A stretch of 18,137 nucleotides of DNA. It comes from NAT127 sp041655035. Its GTDB lineage: Bacteria; Pseudomonadota; Gammaproteobacteria; Pseudomonadales; Porticoccaceae. A program made the translations under genes and the position numbers. Within the stretch, counting starts at the first letter, position 1; every line of letters starts with the position of its first letter. Shown here piece after piece: positions 7,305 to 15,616 of the stretch. The stretch spans positions 1 to 18,137 of the forward strand of contig JBAZCN010000058.1 in NCBI GenBank assembly GCA_041655035.1. The letters are read 5' to 3'. Below the pieces are notes generated by a model. That model was not told the DNA's origin. It did not search any database and saw only the letters and a program-made list of their open reading frames with translations.

Positions 7305-7805
7305 GTGTACGGAACCCACCTGTATCCAAAAACCCATTGCGAAGTGACTGTCGATGGCCTGGCCGGCATCGACCGACTGCTGGCCATAGAGCAGATCAAA
7401 CGCACCAAGGCCTTTTACTGCTTCAGTATGGATACCAAAAACTGGGATGGTTACCAGAATGTATTCACCGACGACGCGGTGCTCGAAGTGCCTTCCCACG
7501 GACTCGGCGATGAAGATGCCCGGGTAGAGGGCGCCGCTGCGATCCGCAAGCATGTCGAGGACGCCGTGGGCAACGTGGTCACCACCCACGAATGCCACAC
7601 CCCGATCATCGACTTCACCTCGGCCACCAGCGCCAATGTGGTGTGGGCGATGGAAGATATGTTGCGCTTTCCTGAGGGCTCACCCGCGAAAACCCTCCAC
7701 GGCATGGGCCACTACTTCGAGCAGTATCGCCGCCTCGACGACGGCAGCTGGCGTATCGCCCATGTGCGGCTCGAGCGCTTGCGGCTCGACGTGGTGCCCT
7801 TCTGA
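7305..7805 (+). CDS. NTF2-like / SnoaL-like domain protein
   Basis: A 166-residue protein of the NTF2-like alpha+beta barrel fold, SnoaL_4 type. The N-terminal helices (IDRLLAIEQIKRTKAFYCFSMD) are followed by WDGYQNVFTDDAVLEVP, the HVEDAVG helix, and strands with TTHECHTPIIDF, GMGHYFEQYRRLDDGSWRI and HVRLERLRLDVV. Family members include cyclases, dehydratases and isomerases acting on polyketide, steroid or aromatic ring substrates, as well as non-enzymatic binders; the reaction here is unknown. The start is GTG 7305 with AGGAG (7294-7298) 6 nt upstream; no nearby ATG fits. No signal peptide, so cytoplasmic. The TonB receptor follows after 79 bp without a terminator, so co-transcription is likely. 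Confidence 0.85.
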   Translation: MYGTHLYPKTHCEVTVDGLAGIDRLLAIEQIKRTKAFYCFSMDTKNWDGYQNVFTDDAVLEVPSHGLGDEDARVEGAAAIRKHVEDAVGNVVTTHECHTPIIDFTSATSANVVWAMEDMLRFPEGSPAKTLHGMGHYFEQYRRLDDGSWRIAHVRLERLRLDVVPF

Positions 7806-7884
7806 TCCGGTAAAAAGCAAGCGTCGCCGTTCCAAAAACACCATCTTCCAGCACAACAATAAACTCCCCACGGAGGGGTACGAC

Positions 7885-10308
7885 ATGCGTGTTAAACGTC
7901 TTTTCATGTGTTCATCCCTTGCAGTCGCCGTCGCCGGCACCGCGACGCCCTCTCTCGCGCAGATCGAGGAAATCGTCGTCACCGCGCGGAAGACCAGCGA
8001 AAGCCTGCAATCGACGCCGGTCGCAGTGACCGCGCTGAATGAAATAATGCTCGCCCAGGCCCAGGTGACAGAGCTGTCCGACTTGCAACGTACGACCCCG
8101 AGCCTCTCCATCATGTCCGGCGGCACCGGTTCATCCGCCCTGGTGTTTCTGTCCATCCGCGGCAACGCCCAGGTATCCCCCAGCGGTGGCACCGACCCCG
8201 CGGTGGCCACCTATGTGGACGGCGTCTACCTGGCCCGCCCCACTGGCGGCAACGTCGATATGTTTGATGTTTCCCAGGCGGAGGTACTGCGGGGCCCCCA
8301 GGGCACCCTGTTTGGCCGCAACACCACCGGTGGCGCGCTGAACATCAAGACCAATGATCCTACCGGGGAGTTCGAGGGGTATGTGAGAGGCGAAGTGGGC
8401 AACTACGATCACCGCAAGGTCGAAGCAGTGGTGAATTTGCCCATCATCGGCGACGAACTGGCGGCCCGTTTCGCGGTTCGCTACAACGAGCGGGATGGTT
8501 TCGGCGACTATCGCAGCTACAGCGATCCGGATGGCTTTTTCTTCAACGGCCTGAACCGGGAAGCCAGCGATATCGATAAAAACACCTATGCCCGCGGCAA
8601 GATCAAATGGGAACCGGCCGACCTGAATTTCGACGCCACCCTCGGGTTCGACTGGAGTGAATTTGAAGACCGCGGCCAGCGCACCCAGGTGATGGGCTTC
8701 AACCCGGACGGTGCCGGAGGTATGGCCGGACTCATTGCCAACGCCCTGGGATTCAACCCCAGCCACTTTATTGCCCAGCAAAAGTTCGGTGATACCTACT
8801 GGAACGTGGATAACTCCTCGGTCAATCCCTATCCCGCCAACGCCAAACTGGGTACACCAGGCTCGACTAACGAAGGCAACGGTATTTATCTCGATGTCAA
8901 TGTCGAGCTCGGCGACGTCAATCTCAAATCCATCACCGCCTACCGCGAGGCATCATCATCCGGCACCGTGGATCTGGACGGCACGCCGCTGCAGTTGCTG
9001 TCGTTCCACAGCCAATGGGACCAGAATCAAATCAGCCAGGAATTCCAGCTCAGCGGCAACGTCAACGATGATCTCGACTGGATCACCGGCCTCTACTACT
9101 TTCAGGAGGACAGCAAGGACTTTTCCATGAACCGCTTCGGCGGCGGCGATATGCTGGCCGCGCTCGGCGTACCCAATACCGTGCCGATGGCCCTGGGCGG
9201 CGCTCGGCTCAGCAACAATGATGCGGTGCACGATAATGTATCCTATGGCGCCTTCGCCCAGGCCAACTATTCCTTCACCGCAAAACTGCGCGGCACCCTG
9301 GGTTTCCGCTATACCTTCGACAAACGCGAAACCAAGATCTTCAGCCAGGACCCCATAGTGCAGCCCGGCATTACAACCCCTGACTGCAAGGTGCTGCCCC
9401 AGGACAGGGATGATGGCGTCACCTGCAAGAGAACACAGGATGCCGACTTCGAGTATCCCGCCTGGATCGTCAGCCTGGATTACCAGGCGACGGACGACCT
9501 GTTCCTGTACGCCAAGACCAGCGGGGCCTCCATGGCCGGTGGCTGGAACTTCCGCACCTCGGCCAACCCGTCCTTCGACCCCGAGCAGGTCAAGGATATC
9601 GAACTCGGCTTCAAGGCCGACCTGTTCGACGGCATGGTCCGCCTCAACGGCGCCTTCTTTTACATGAAAGCCAGCGACCAGCAACGCCAGGTCAATATCG
9701 CCGAAGGGCTGATTCCCGTCACCTTTATTCGCAACGCGGGACAATCGGAGGCCAAGGGTGCCGAATTTGAACTCACCTGGCTGCCGTGGGAAGGCATGAC
9801 CATCAACGCCAGCCTGTCGCTGCTGGATATGGAATACAAGAAATACGAATCTGACGAGTTGATCACCAGCGGCCCCAATCAGGGCCAGATAGTCAGGCTC
9901 GACAGAAGCCGCGAAAACGCTCCCCACGCCCCGGAGACGACCTTCAGCATTGGCGCCACCCAGACGGTACCTACCGCCCTCGGCGAGCTGGACCTCCATG
10001 TCGACTACTACCGGGTAGATGAGACCTGGTTCCAGGACAGCACCGTGAACCCCTACGAGGGCGAGGCGGTGCAGGCGAGGCAGAGGGAGGAAAAACGCTG
10101 GAACTCCATCCCCGACTATGAGCTCATCAATGCCCAGGCCACCTTGCGCACCAACGGCGGCAACTGGGAATTGAGCCTGTGGGGTAAAAACCTGACCGAC
10201 GAGAAGCACTACAGCAGTATCGGCAACTACTGGGACGCATTCGGAACCGCGGTGCGTTATGTGGGCGATCCCCGCACCTTCGGAGCCTCTGTGCGCTACA
10301 ACTGGTAA
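7885..10308 (+). CDS. TonB-dependent outer-membrane receptor
   Basis: An 807-residue receptor. The start is ATG 7885 with GGAGG (7872-7876) 8 nt upstream; the open frame runs further upstream to 7552, but that part overlaps the SnoaL gene. A Sec signal peptide (MRVKRLFMCSSLAVAVAG ... SLA, likely cut before Q26) is followed at once by the TonB box EEIVVTARK (28-36). The plug domain contains LRGPQGTLFGRNTTGGALNI (from 135). A 22-strand-type barrel of about 600 residues ends ASVRYNW with the terminal aromatic used for outer-membrane insertion. Two cysteines (C501 and C514) could form an extracellular-loop disulfide. Linkage to MFS and SnoaL-like genes, with no siderophore genes near, suggests an organic substrate (for example a lipid-like or aromatic compound) rather than iron; this is inference. 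Confidence 0.93.
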   Translation: MRVKRLFMCSSLAVAVAGTATPSLAQIEEIVVTARKTSESLQSTPVAVTALNEIMLAQAQVTELSDLQRTTPSLSIMSGGTGSSALVFLSIRGNAQVSPSGGTDPAVATYVDGVYLARPTGGNVDMFDVSQAEVLRGPQGTLFGRNTTGGALNIKTNDPTGEFEGYVRGEVGNYDHRKVEAVVNLPIIGDELAARFAVRYNERDGFGDYRSYSDPDGFFFNGLNREASDIDKNTYARGKIKWEPADLNFDATLGFDWSEFEDRGQRTQVMGFNPDGAGGMAGLIANALGFNPSHFIAQQKFGDTYWNVDNSSVNPYPANAKLGTPGSTNEGNGIYLDVNVELGDVNLKSITAYREASSSGTVDLDGTPLQLLSFHSQWDQNQISQEFQLSGNVNDDLDWITGLYYFQEDSKDFSMNRFGGGDMLAALGVPNTVPMALGGARLSNNDAVHDNVSYGAFAQANYSFTAKLRGTLGFRYTFDKRETKIFSQDPIVQPGITTPDCKVLPQDRDDGVTCKRTQDADFEYPAWIVSLDYQATDDLFLYAKTSGASMAGGWNFRTSANPSFDPEQVKDIELGFKADLFDGMVRLNGAFFYMKASDQQRQVNIAEGLIPVTFIRNAGQSEAKGAEFELTWLPWEGMTINASLSLLDMEYKKYESDELITSGPNQGQIVRLDRSRENAPHAPETTFSIGATQTVPTALGELDLHVDYYRVDETWFQDSTVNPYEGEAVQARQREEKRWNSIPDYELINAQATLRTNGGNWELSLWGKNLTDEKHYSSIGNYWDAFGTAVRYVGDPRTFGASVRYNW

Positions 10309-10346
10309 CACGCGGATAGATGCCAGTCAGGCGATATTGAAAAACC

Positions 10347-10375
10347 AAAGGCCGCCTTCTCCCGGGCGGCCTTTT
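10347..10375 (+). terminator. Rho-independent terminator after the TonB receptor
   Basis: A perfect 10-bp stem AAAGGCCGCC / GGCGGCCTTT (10347-10356, 10365-10374) with an 8-nt loop and a short T run, 38 bp after the receptor stop. A second, smaller hairpin (GGGCGG / CCGCCC, 10385-10390 and 10401-10406) follows. Confidence 0.85.
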
Positions 10376-10490
10376 CAATTGGGCGGGCGGTCCATTCAGG
10401 CCGCCCCCGAGAGCCCCTGGCCGAAGCTGCGCCACGGTGCTGGCCCTATTATTGCATACCAATAAATTGACGCTATCGGGCAACACCAAT

Positions 10491-10507
10491 GTTCCATTCG
10501 ATGGAAC
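10491..10507. promoter_or_regulatory. Palindrome upstream of prkA
   Basis: GTTCCAT-TCG-ATGGAAC is a perfect 7-bp inverted repeat with a 3-bp centre, about 90 bp upstream of the candidate prkA promoter. Its inner 11 bp (CCATTCGATGG) are identical to a palindrome at the antitoxin promoter (4456-4466). It could be a regulator site; no protein can be named. Confidence 0.35.
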
Positions 10508-10580
10508 TCGTCGCGGTGCCGGGCTGTCAGCAAATTGCCACTTTGTCTTTCATGATATGGCACGTCATCGCAGGATAGCG

Positions 10581-10590
10581 TCTAGACTTA
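10581..10590 (+). promoter_or_regulatory. Sigma-S-like -10 element of the prkA operon
   Basis: TCTAGACTTA fits the extended -10 preferred by RpoS (KCTAYACTTA) except at one or two positions. It would start the transcript about 35-38 nt before the prkA ATG. In enterobacteria yeaGH is a known RpoS-dependent operon, which supports the reading. No strong -35 hexamer is seen, which is also usual for this promoter class. Confidence 0.45.
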
Positions 10591-10632
10591 GGTTGTGCGT
10601 TGATCCTCAATCCGGTTTCAGGAGGTGCATTG

Positions 10633-12555
10633 ATGTCCATTTTTGCCCACTACCAATCCCGCTATGAATCCACCCAGCAGGAGGAATACAGCCTGCAGGA
10701 GTATCTCGACCTGTGCAGGCAGAGCCCGGCGATATACGCGACCGCCGCGGAGCGGCTGCTGATGGCCATCGGCGAGCCTGAGCTGGTCGATACCTCCAAG
10801 GATCCGCGCCTGTCCCGCATCTTTTCCAACAAGGTGATCAAACGCTACAAGGCTTTCGACGAGTTCTACGGCATGGAGGAGGCTATCCAGAGCATCGTCA
10901 GCTTCTTCCGCCACGCCGCCCAGGGGCTGGAGGAGCGCAAGCAGATTCTCTATCTGCTGGGGCCGGTAGGCGGCGGCAAATCGTCGCTGGCGGAGAAGAT
11001 CAAGTCGCTGATGGAGAAGCACCCGATTTTCTGCCTCGAGGGATCGCCGATTTTCGAATCGCCGCTGGGGCTGTTCAACCCGGAGGAGGACGGCCGGATC
11101 CTCGACGAGGAGTACGGCATCCCGCGCCGCTACCTGAAAGGCATCATGTCGCCCTGGGCGGCCAAGCGGCTCCACGAGTACGGCGGCGACATCGCCAAGT
11201 TCAGGGTCGTCAAAGTGTGGCCGTCGATTCTCGATCAGGTGGCGATCACCAAGACCGAGCCCGGGGACGAGAACAACCAGGATATCTCCTCGCTGGTCGG
11301 CAAGGTCGACATCCGCAAGCTCGAGGAGTACCCCCAGCACGATCCCGATGCCTACAGCTTCTCCGGCGGCCTGTGCCGGGCCAACCAGGGTGTCATGGAG
11401 TTCGTCGAGATGTTCAAGGCGCCGATCAAGGTGCTGCACCCTCTGCTCACCGCCACCCAGGAAGGCAACTACAACGCCACCGAAGGCATCGGCGCCATCC
11501 CTTTCGATGGCATCATCCTCGCCCACTCCAACGAAGCGGAGTGGCACAGCTTCAAGAACAACAAGAACAACGAGGCATTCATCGACCGGGTGTCGATCAT
11601 CAAGGTGCCCTACTGCCTGCGGGTCAGGGAAGAGGTGGAGATCTACGACAAACTGCTCCACAACAGCTCCCTCGCCGCCGCCCCCTGCGCTCCGGACACC
11701 CTGCCGATGTTGGCCCAGTTCACCGTGCTGTCGCGCCTCAATGAACCGGAAAACTCCAGTGTCTATTCCAAGTTGCGGATCTACGACGGCGAAAGCCTCA
11801 AGGACCGCGACCCCAAGGCCAAGTCGCTGCAGGAATACCGGGACGCCGCCGGCGTCAACGAGGGCATGACCGGGCTGTCGACCCGTTTCGCCTTCAAGGT
11901 GATATCCAAGGTGTTCAACTTCGACGCTACCGAGGTGGCCGCCAACCCGGTCCATCTGCTCTACGTGCTGGAGAAGGAAATCGAGCAGGCGCAGTTCCCC
12001 CAGGAGGTCCACGACCGCTATCTCCGCCATATCAAGGAGTTTCTGGCGCCCAACTACGTGGAATTCATCGGCAAGGAGATCCAGACCGCCTACCTCGAAT
12101 CCTACTCGGAGTACGGCCAGAACCTGTTCGATCGCTACGTCACCTACGCCGACCTCTGGGTGCAGGACCAGGAATACCGCGATCCGGACACCGGCGAGAT
12201 TCTCGACCGGGCGGCCCTCAACGACGAATTGGAAAAAATGGAGAAACCCTCCGGCATCAGCAATCCCAAGGACTTCCGCAGCGAGATCGTCAACTTCGTG
12301 TTGCGCGCCAGGGCCAACAACGAGGGCCGCAACCCCAAATGGACCAGCTACGAGAAGCTGCGCACGGTGATCGAGAAGAAGATGTTCGCCAGTACCGAGG
12401 ATCTGCTGCCGGTGATTTCCTTCAACCCCAAAGCGTCGGCGGAGGACAAGCAGAAGCACCAGGATTTCGTCCAGCGCATGATCGAGCGGGGTTACACCGA
12501 GAAGCAGGTGCGGCTACTGTCGGAATGGTATTTGCGCGTGCGGAAATCGCAGTGA
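10633..12555 (+). CDS. prkA: PrkA-type serine protein kinase (YeaG)
   Basis: At 640 residues it matches the length of E. coli YeaG. The N-terminal AAA-type domain starts ERKQILYLLGPVGGGKSSLA, with Walker A GPVGGGKS at 110-117. The conserved middle includes YSFSGGLCRANQGVMEFVEMFKAPIK and EGNYNATEGIGAIPFDGIILAHSN-type sequence, and the C-terminal about 230 residues form the PrkA kinase-like region. The start is ATG 10633, with a near-perfect AGGAGGT (10620-10626) 6 nt upstream; the frame is open back to TTG 10600 but that has no ribosome site. The family is a cytoplasmic Ser/Thr kinase/AAA protein needed under nitrogen or carbon starvation and stationary phase, and works genetically with YeaH and SpoVR/YcgB, whose genes follow here. 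Confidence 0.95.
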   Translation: MSIFAHYQSRYESTQQEEYSLQEYLDLCRQSPAIYATAAERLLMAIGEPELVDTSKDPRLSRIFSNKVIKRYKAFDEFYGMEEAIQSIVSFFRHAAQGLEERKQILYLLGPVGGGKSSLAEKIKSLMEKHPIFCLEGSPIFESPLGLFNPEEDGRILDEEYGIPRRYLKGIMSPWAAKRLHEYGGDIAKFRVVKVWPSILDQVAITKTEPGDENNQDISSLVGKVDIRKLEEYPQHDPDAYSFSGGLCRANQGVMEFVEMFKAPIKVLHPLLTATQEGNYNATEGIGAIPFDGIILAHSNEAEWHSFKNNKNNEAFIDRVSIIKVPYCLRVREEVEIYDKLLHNSSLAAAPCAPDTLPMLAQFTVLSRLNEPENSSVYSKLRIYDGESLKDRDPKAKSLQEYRDAAGVNEGMTGLSTRFAFKVISKVFNFDATEVAANPVHLLYVLEKEIEQAQFPQEVHDRYLRHIKEFLAPNYVEFIGKEIQTAYLESYSEYGQNLFDRYVTYADLWVQDQEYRDPDTGEILDRAALNDELEKMEKPSGISNPKDFRSEIVNFVLRARANNEGRNPKWTSYEKLRTVIEKKMFASTEDLLPVISFNPKASAEDKQKHQDFVQRMIERGYTEKQVRLLSEWYLRVRKSQ

Positions 12556-12645
12556 GTCTCCCATCCCCCATCTCGTCTCTCCCGGCGCCCAAGGGGAGAT
12601 GTGAGACGCGAAACGGGAGAAGTTGGACGAATCCGGGACCCACCC

Positions 12646-13911
12646 ATGGCCTATCTCATCGATCGCAGACTCAACGGCAAGAATAAAAGCGCCGTCAACC
12701 GCCAGCGCTTTATCCAGCGCCACCGCGAACAGATTCGCAAGTCGGTGCAGGACAGCCTGCGCAACCGCAGCATCACCAACATCGACGGCGGCGAGAAAGT
12801 GAGCATCCCCCGCCGGGACACCGACGAGCCCTCGTTCCGCCACGGCCGGGGCGGCAAGGTGACCCATGTGCTGCCCGGCAACCGTGAATTTGTTCCCGGC
12901 GACACCGTTCCCCGGCCACCTTCCGGTGGTGGCGGCGCGGGGCGTGGCGCCAGCCCCAACAGCGAGGGGCTGGATGATTTCGTATTCGAGATCAGCCAGC
13001 AGGAGTTTCTGGATTTCCTGTTCGAGGACATGGCGCTGCCCAACCTCACCAAGCGGCAACTGACCGGCATCGAGGAATTCAAGACCCGCCGCGCCGGTTT
13101 CAGCCCGGTGGGCACCCCCAACAACATCGACGTGCCGCGTTCGATGCGCGCCGCCACCTCGCGGCGCATCGCCCTGACGGCCGGCAAGCGCCGCCAGCTC
13201 CGCGAACTGGAAACACAGCTGGCGAGCCTCGGGGACGGCGAGGACAGTTTTACCCGCGAGCGGCGGGCAGATCTCGCGGCGCGCATCGTCGAATTGCAAC
13301 GGCGCATCGAGCGGGTGTCCTTCATCGACGATTTCGATATCCGCTACCGGCGCTACGAAAAGGTGCCGGTGCCACGCTCCCAGGCGGTGATGTTCTGCCT
13401 GATGGACGTGTCCGGCTCGATGGACCAGGGCACCAAGGATCTCGCCAAGCGCTTCTTCCTTCTTTTATACCTGTTCCTGTCGCGCAATTACGACAAGATC
13501 GAGGTGGTGTTCATCCGCCACCATACCAGCGCCAAGGAGGTCGACGAGGAGGAATTTTTCTATTCCCGGGAAACCGGCGGCACAGTGGTATCGAGCGCCC
13601 TGCAGTTGATGCGCAACATCATCGAGACCCGCTACCCGCCGAGCCTGTGGAACATTTACGGCGCCCAGGCCTCCGATGGCGACAACTGGCCCGATGACAA
13701 CGGCCACTGCATCGAGCTGATGCAGCAGTTGATTCCCCAGGTGCAGTACTACGCCTATATCGAAATCGCCGCCGCAGGCGAACACCCGCTGTGGCAAACC
13801 TACGGCGCCATTCGCCCCAGGTTCGCCGACCGCTTCGCCATGCAGCACATCACCGGCCCGGCCGACATCTACCCGGTTTTCCACGAACTGTTCCGGAAGC
13901 AGCAGCCATGA
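12646..13911 (+). CDS. yeaH: YeaH/YhbH family protein (DUF444, VWA-like)
   Basis: A 421-residue protein close to E. coli YeaH (427) throughout: N-terminus AYLIDRRLNGKNKSAVNRQRF, a Gly-rich low-complexity linker (about residues 90-105, PPSGGGGAGRGAS), FVFEISQQEFLDFLFEDMALP, and a von Willebrand A-like region with MIDAS-type motif DVSGS (254-258) in AVMFCLMDVSGSMDQGTKD, then QASDGDNWPDD. ATG 12646 is chosen because the family begins here (M-x-x-[FL]-IDRRLNGKNKS); the frame is open to GTG 12601. The ribosome site is weak. It lies 90 bp after prkA in the same operon, and its stop overlaps the spoVR start (ATGA). The exact biochemical role is unknown; it acts with PrkA in starvation and stress physiology. 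Confidence 0.94.
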   Translation: MAYLIDRRLNGKNKSAVNRQRFIQRHREQIRKSVQDSLRNRSITNIDGGEKVSIPRRDTDEPSFRHGRGGKVTHVLPGNREFVPGDTVPRPPSGGGGAGRGASPNSEGLDDFVFEISQQEFLDFLFEDMALPNLTKRQLTGIEEFKTRRAGFSPVGTPNNIDVPRSMRAATSRRIALTAGKRRQLRELETQLASLGDGEDSFTRERRADLAARIVELQRRIERVSFIDDFDIRYRRYEKVPVPRSQAVMFCLMDVSGSMDQGTKDLAKRFFLLLYLFLSRNYDKIEVVFIRHHTSAKEVDEEEFFYSRETGGTVVSSALQLMRNIIETRYPPSLWNIYGAQASDGDNWPDDNGHCIELMQQLIPQVQYYAYIEIAAAGEHPLWQTYGAIRPRFADRFAMQHITGPADIYPVFHELFRKQQP

Positions 13912-15437
13912 ACGCGCCGCCCCCCGTCCCAACACCGATCGACCAGGGCTCGGAATGGACCTTTGCCATCCTCGAGGACTACGAGCGGGAAATCGCGCTC
14001 ATCGCCCGCGATTTCGGCCTCGACACCTATCCCAACCAGATCGAGGTCATCAGTTCCGAACAGATGCTCGACGCCTATGCCTCATCGGGCATGCCCATCA
14101 ATTACCATCACTGGTCCTTCGGCAAACGTTTCATCCAGGTCGAAAATCAATACCGCCGCGGCTACTTGGGTCTCGCCTACGAAATCGTCATCAACTCCAA
14201 CCCCTGCATCGCCTACCTGATGGAAGAGAACACCAGTACCCTCCAGGCGCTGGTGATCGCCCATGCCTGCTACGGCCACAACTCGTTCTTCAAGAACAAC
14301 TATCTGTTCCGCACCTGGACCGACGCCGGCTCCATCATCGACTACCTGGTGTTCGCGCGAAAATTCATCCGCGACTGCGAGGAGCGCCACGGCATCGAGG
14401 CGGTGGAAACCGTGCTCGACGCCTGCCACACGCTGATGGACCACGGCGTCGACCGCTACAAACGCCCCTATCCCATCTCGATGGAAGAGGAAGAGCGCCG
14501 CCAGCTGGAGCGGGAAGCGCACCTGCAGCGCCAGGTCAACGACCTGTGGCGCACCATCCCGCCCTCGGGCAAGGACGCCAGCCAACCGGAAGCCGATATC
14601 CGCTTTCCCGCGGAACCCCAGGAGAATCTGCTCTATTTCATCGAGAAGAACGCACCGCTGATGGAACCCTGGCAGCGGGAGATCGTGCGCATCGTCCGCA
14701 AGTTTTCGCAATATCTGTACCCGCAGCGCCAGACCAAGGTGATGAACGAAGGCTGGGCGACCTTCTGGCACTTCACCATCCTCCAGCAGATGTATAAAAA
14801 GGGGTTGTCGAGCGACGGTTTCATGATGGAATTTCTCCAGCACCATACCAACGTCATCTACCAGCCACCCTACGATTCGCCCTACTACTCCGGCATCAAC
14901 CCCTATACTCTCGGCTTTGCCATCTTCCAGGACATCCGCCGCATCTGCGAAGCACCCACCGACGAGGACCGGTTGTGGTTTCCCGATATTGCCGGCAGCG
15001 ACTGGCTGGAAGCGGTGCACTTCGCCATGGAAAACTTCAAGGACGAAAGCTTCGTCCTCCAGTACCTGTCACCGAAGGTGATCCGCGACCTCAAACTCTT
15101 CGCAGTGTTCGACGACAGCGATGCCGATACGCTGCACATCACCGCCATCCACAACAGCCACGGCTACCAGCTCATCCGCGAGCAACTCGCCGCACTCTAT
15201 AACCTCGGCGACACCCAGCCCAACATCCAGATCCACCGGGTCGACATTCGCGGCGACCGCGCCCTGACCCTGCGCCACGACATGCACAACAGTCGCCCTC
15301 TGGAAGAACAGGAAGTCAGCGAAGTACTCAAGCACCTGCACCAGTTGTGGGGCTTCGACGTTCACCTGGAGTCGGTGATGAATGGCGAAGTGGTCGCCCA
15401 CTACCATTGTCCGCCGGTAGCGGCGGAGACGGATTGA
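13908..15437 (+). CDS. spoVR: SpoVR family protein (YcgB)
   Basis: A 509-residue protein the same size as E. coli YcgB (510). Characteristic family stretches are seen: MPINYHHWSFGKRFI, HACYGHNSFFKNNYLF (from 119), ISMEEEERRQ, LYFIEKNAPLMEPWQREIVR, MNEGWATFWHF (around 280-288) and DSPYYSGINPYTLGFAIFQD. The several conserved His and Glu residues could bind a metal, but no activity is established. ATG 13908 overlaps the yeaH stop TGA by ATGA, so translation is coupled. In E. coli ycgB is separate from yeaGH; here the three form one operon, as in many other proteobacteria. The first Bacillus member affects spore cortex formation. Its role here is presumably in the PrkA-linked stress response. Confidence 0.95.
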   Translation: MNAPPPVPTPIDQGSEWTFAILEDYEREIALIARDFGLDTYPNQIEVISSEQMLDAYASSGMPINYHHWSFGKRFIQVENQYRRGYLGLAYEIVINSNPCIAYLMEENTSTLQALVIAHACYGHNSFFKNNYLFRTWTDAGSIIDYLVFARKFIRDCEERHGIEAVETVLDACHTLMDHGVDRYKRPYPISMEEEERRQLEREAHLQRQVNDLWRTIPPSGKDASQPEADIRFPAEPQENLLYFIEKNAPLMEPWQREIVRIVRKFSQYLYPQRQTKVMNEGWATFWHFTILQQMYKKGLSSDGFMMEFLQHHTNVIYQPPYDSPYYSGINPYTLGFAIFQDIRRICEAPTDEDRLWFPDIAGSDWLEAVHFAMENFKDESFVLQYLSPKVIRDLKLFAVFDDSDADTLHITAIHNSHGYQLIREQLAALYNLGDTQPNIQIHRVDIRGDRALTLRHDMHNSRPLEEQEVSEVLKHLHQLWGFDVHLESVMNGEVVAHYHCPPVAAETD

Positions 15438-15491
15438 ACGGATGGCCGATGCTTGTCGTCGCCCCCAGGCCGTCGGCGCCAGATCAACAGT

Positions 15492-15557
15492 GTGCGCTGA
15501 GGAACGAAGCGCGCCACCGGGACGGCCCAGCATGGTGCGCTTCGTTCCTCAGCGCAC
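15492..15557. repeat. Large inverted repeat after spoVR (REP/MITE-like)
   Basis: Perfect 21-bp arms (15492-15512 and 15537-15557), each containing GCTGAGGAACGAAGC or its complement, extend to 25 bp with one G-T pair, around a 16-nt loop. The outer motif GTGCGC/GCGCAC followed by CCTA resembles palindromic repeats scattered in many proteobacterial genomes. It lies between convergent genes, directly before a conventional terminator. Confidence 0.8.
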
Positions 15558-15563
15558 CCTATG

Positions 15564-15589
15564 AAAAACCCCGCCATCAGCGGGGTTTT
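15564..15589. terminator. Bidirectional terminator between spoVR and the DUF1993 gene
   Basis: A perfect 10-bp stem AAAACCCCGC / GCGGGGTTTT (15565-15574, 15580-15589) with a 5-nt loop CATCA. A/T runs on both sides allow it to end both the + strand spoVR operon and the - strand DUF1993 transcript. Confidence 0.88.
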
Positions 15590-15616
15590 GATCATCGCCA
15601 TCGTGCCGCCTGGCGG

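Noticed and set aside
7552..7884. N-terminal extension of the TonB receptor frame
   Set aside because: It overlaps the SnoaL gene in another frame, lacks protein-like sequence, and ATG 7885 has a ribosome site plus a proper signal peptide.
8956..10311. 451-codon open frame on the - strand opposite the TonB receptor
   Set aside because: Antisense shadow; the receptor reading frame has a signal peptide, TonB box, plug and terminal aromatic residue.
10558..10572. Sigma-54-like TGGCACG with a downstream GC upstream of prkA
   Set aside because: The GG-to-GC distance is one base too short for a -24/-12 promoter and the TTGC half is poor, so AlgB or NtrC control through this site is not supported.
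10618..12459. 613-codon open frame on the - strand opposite prkA
   Set aside because: Antisense shadow in high-GC DNA; the + strand product is clearly PrkA.
12565..12610. Overlapping short inverted repeats between prkA and yeaH (CATCTC/GAGATG, CGTCTC/GAGACG)
   Set aside because: The arms compete and cannot form together as one strong stem; no support for an attenuator or internal terminator.
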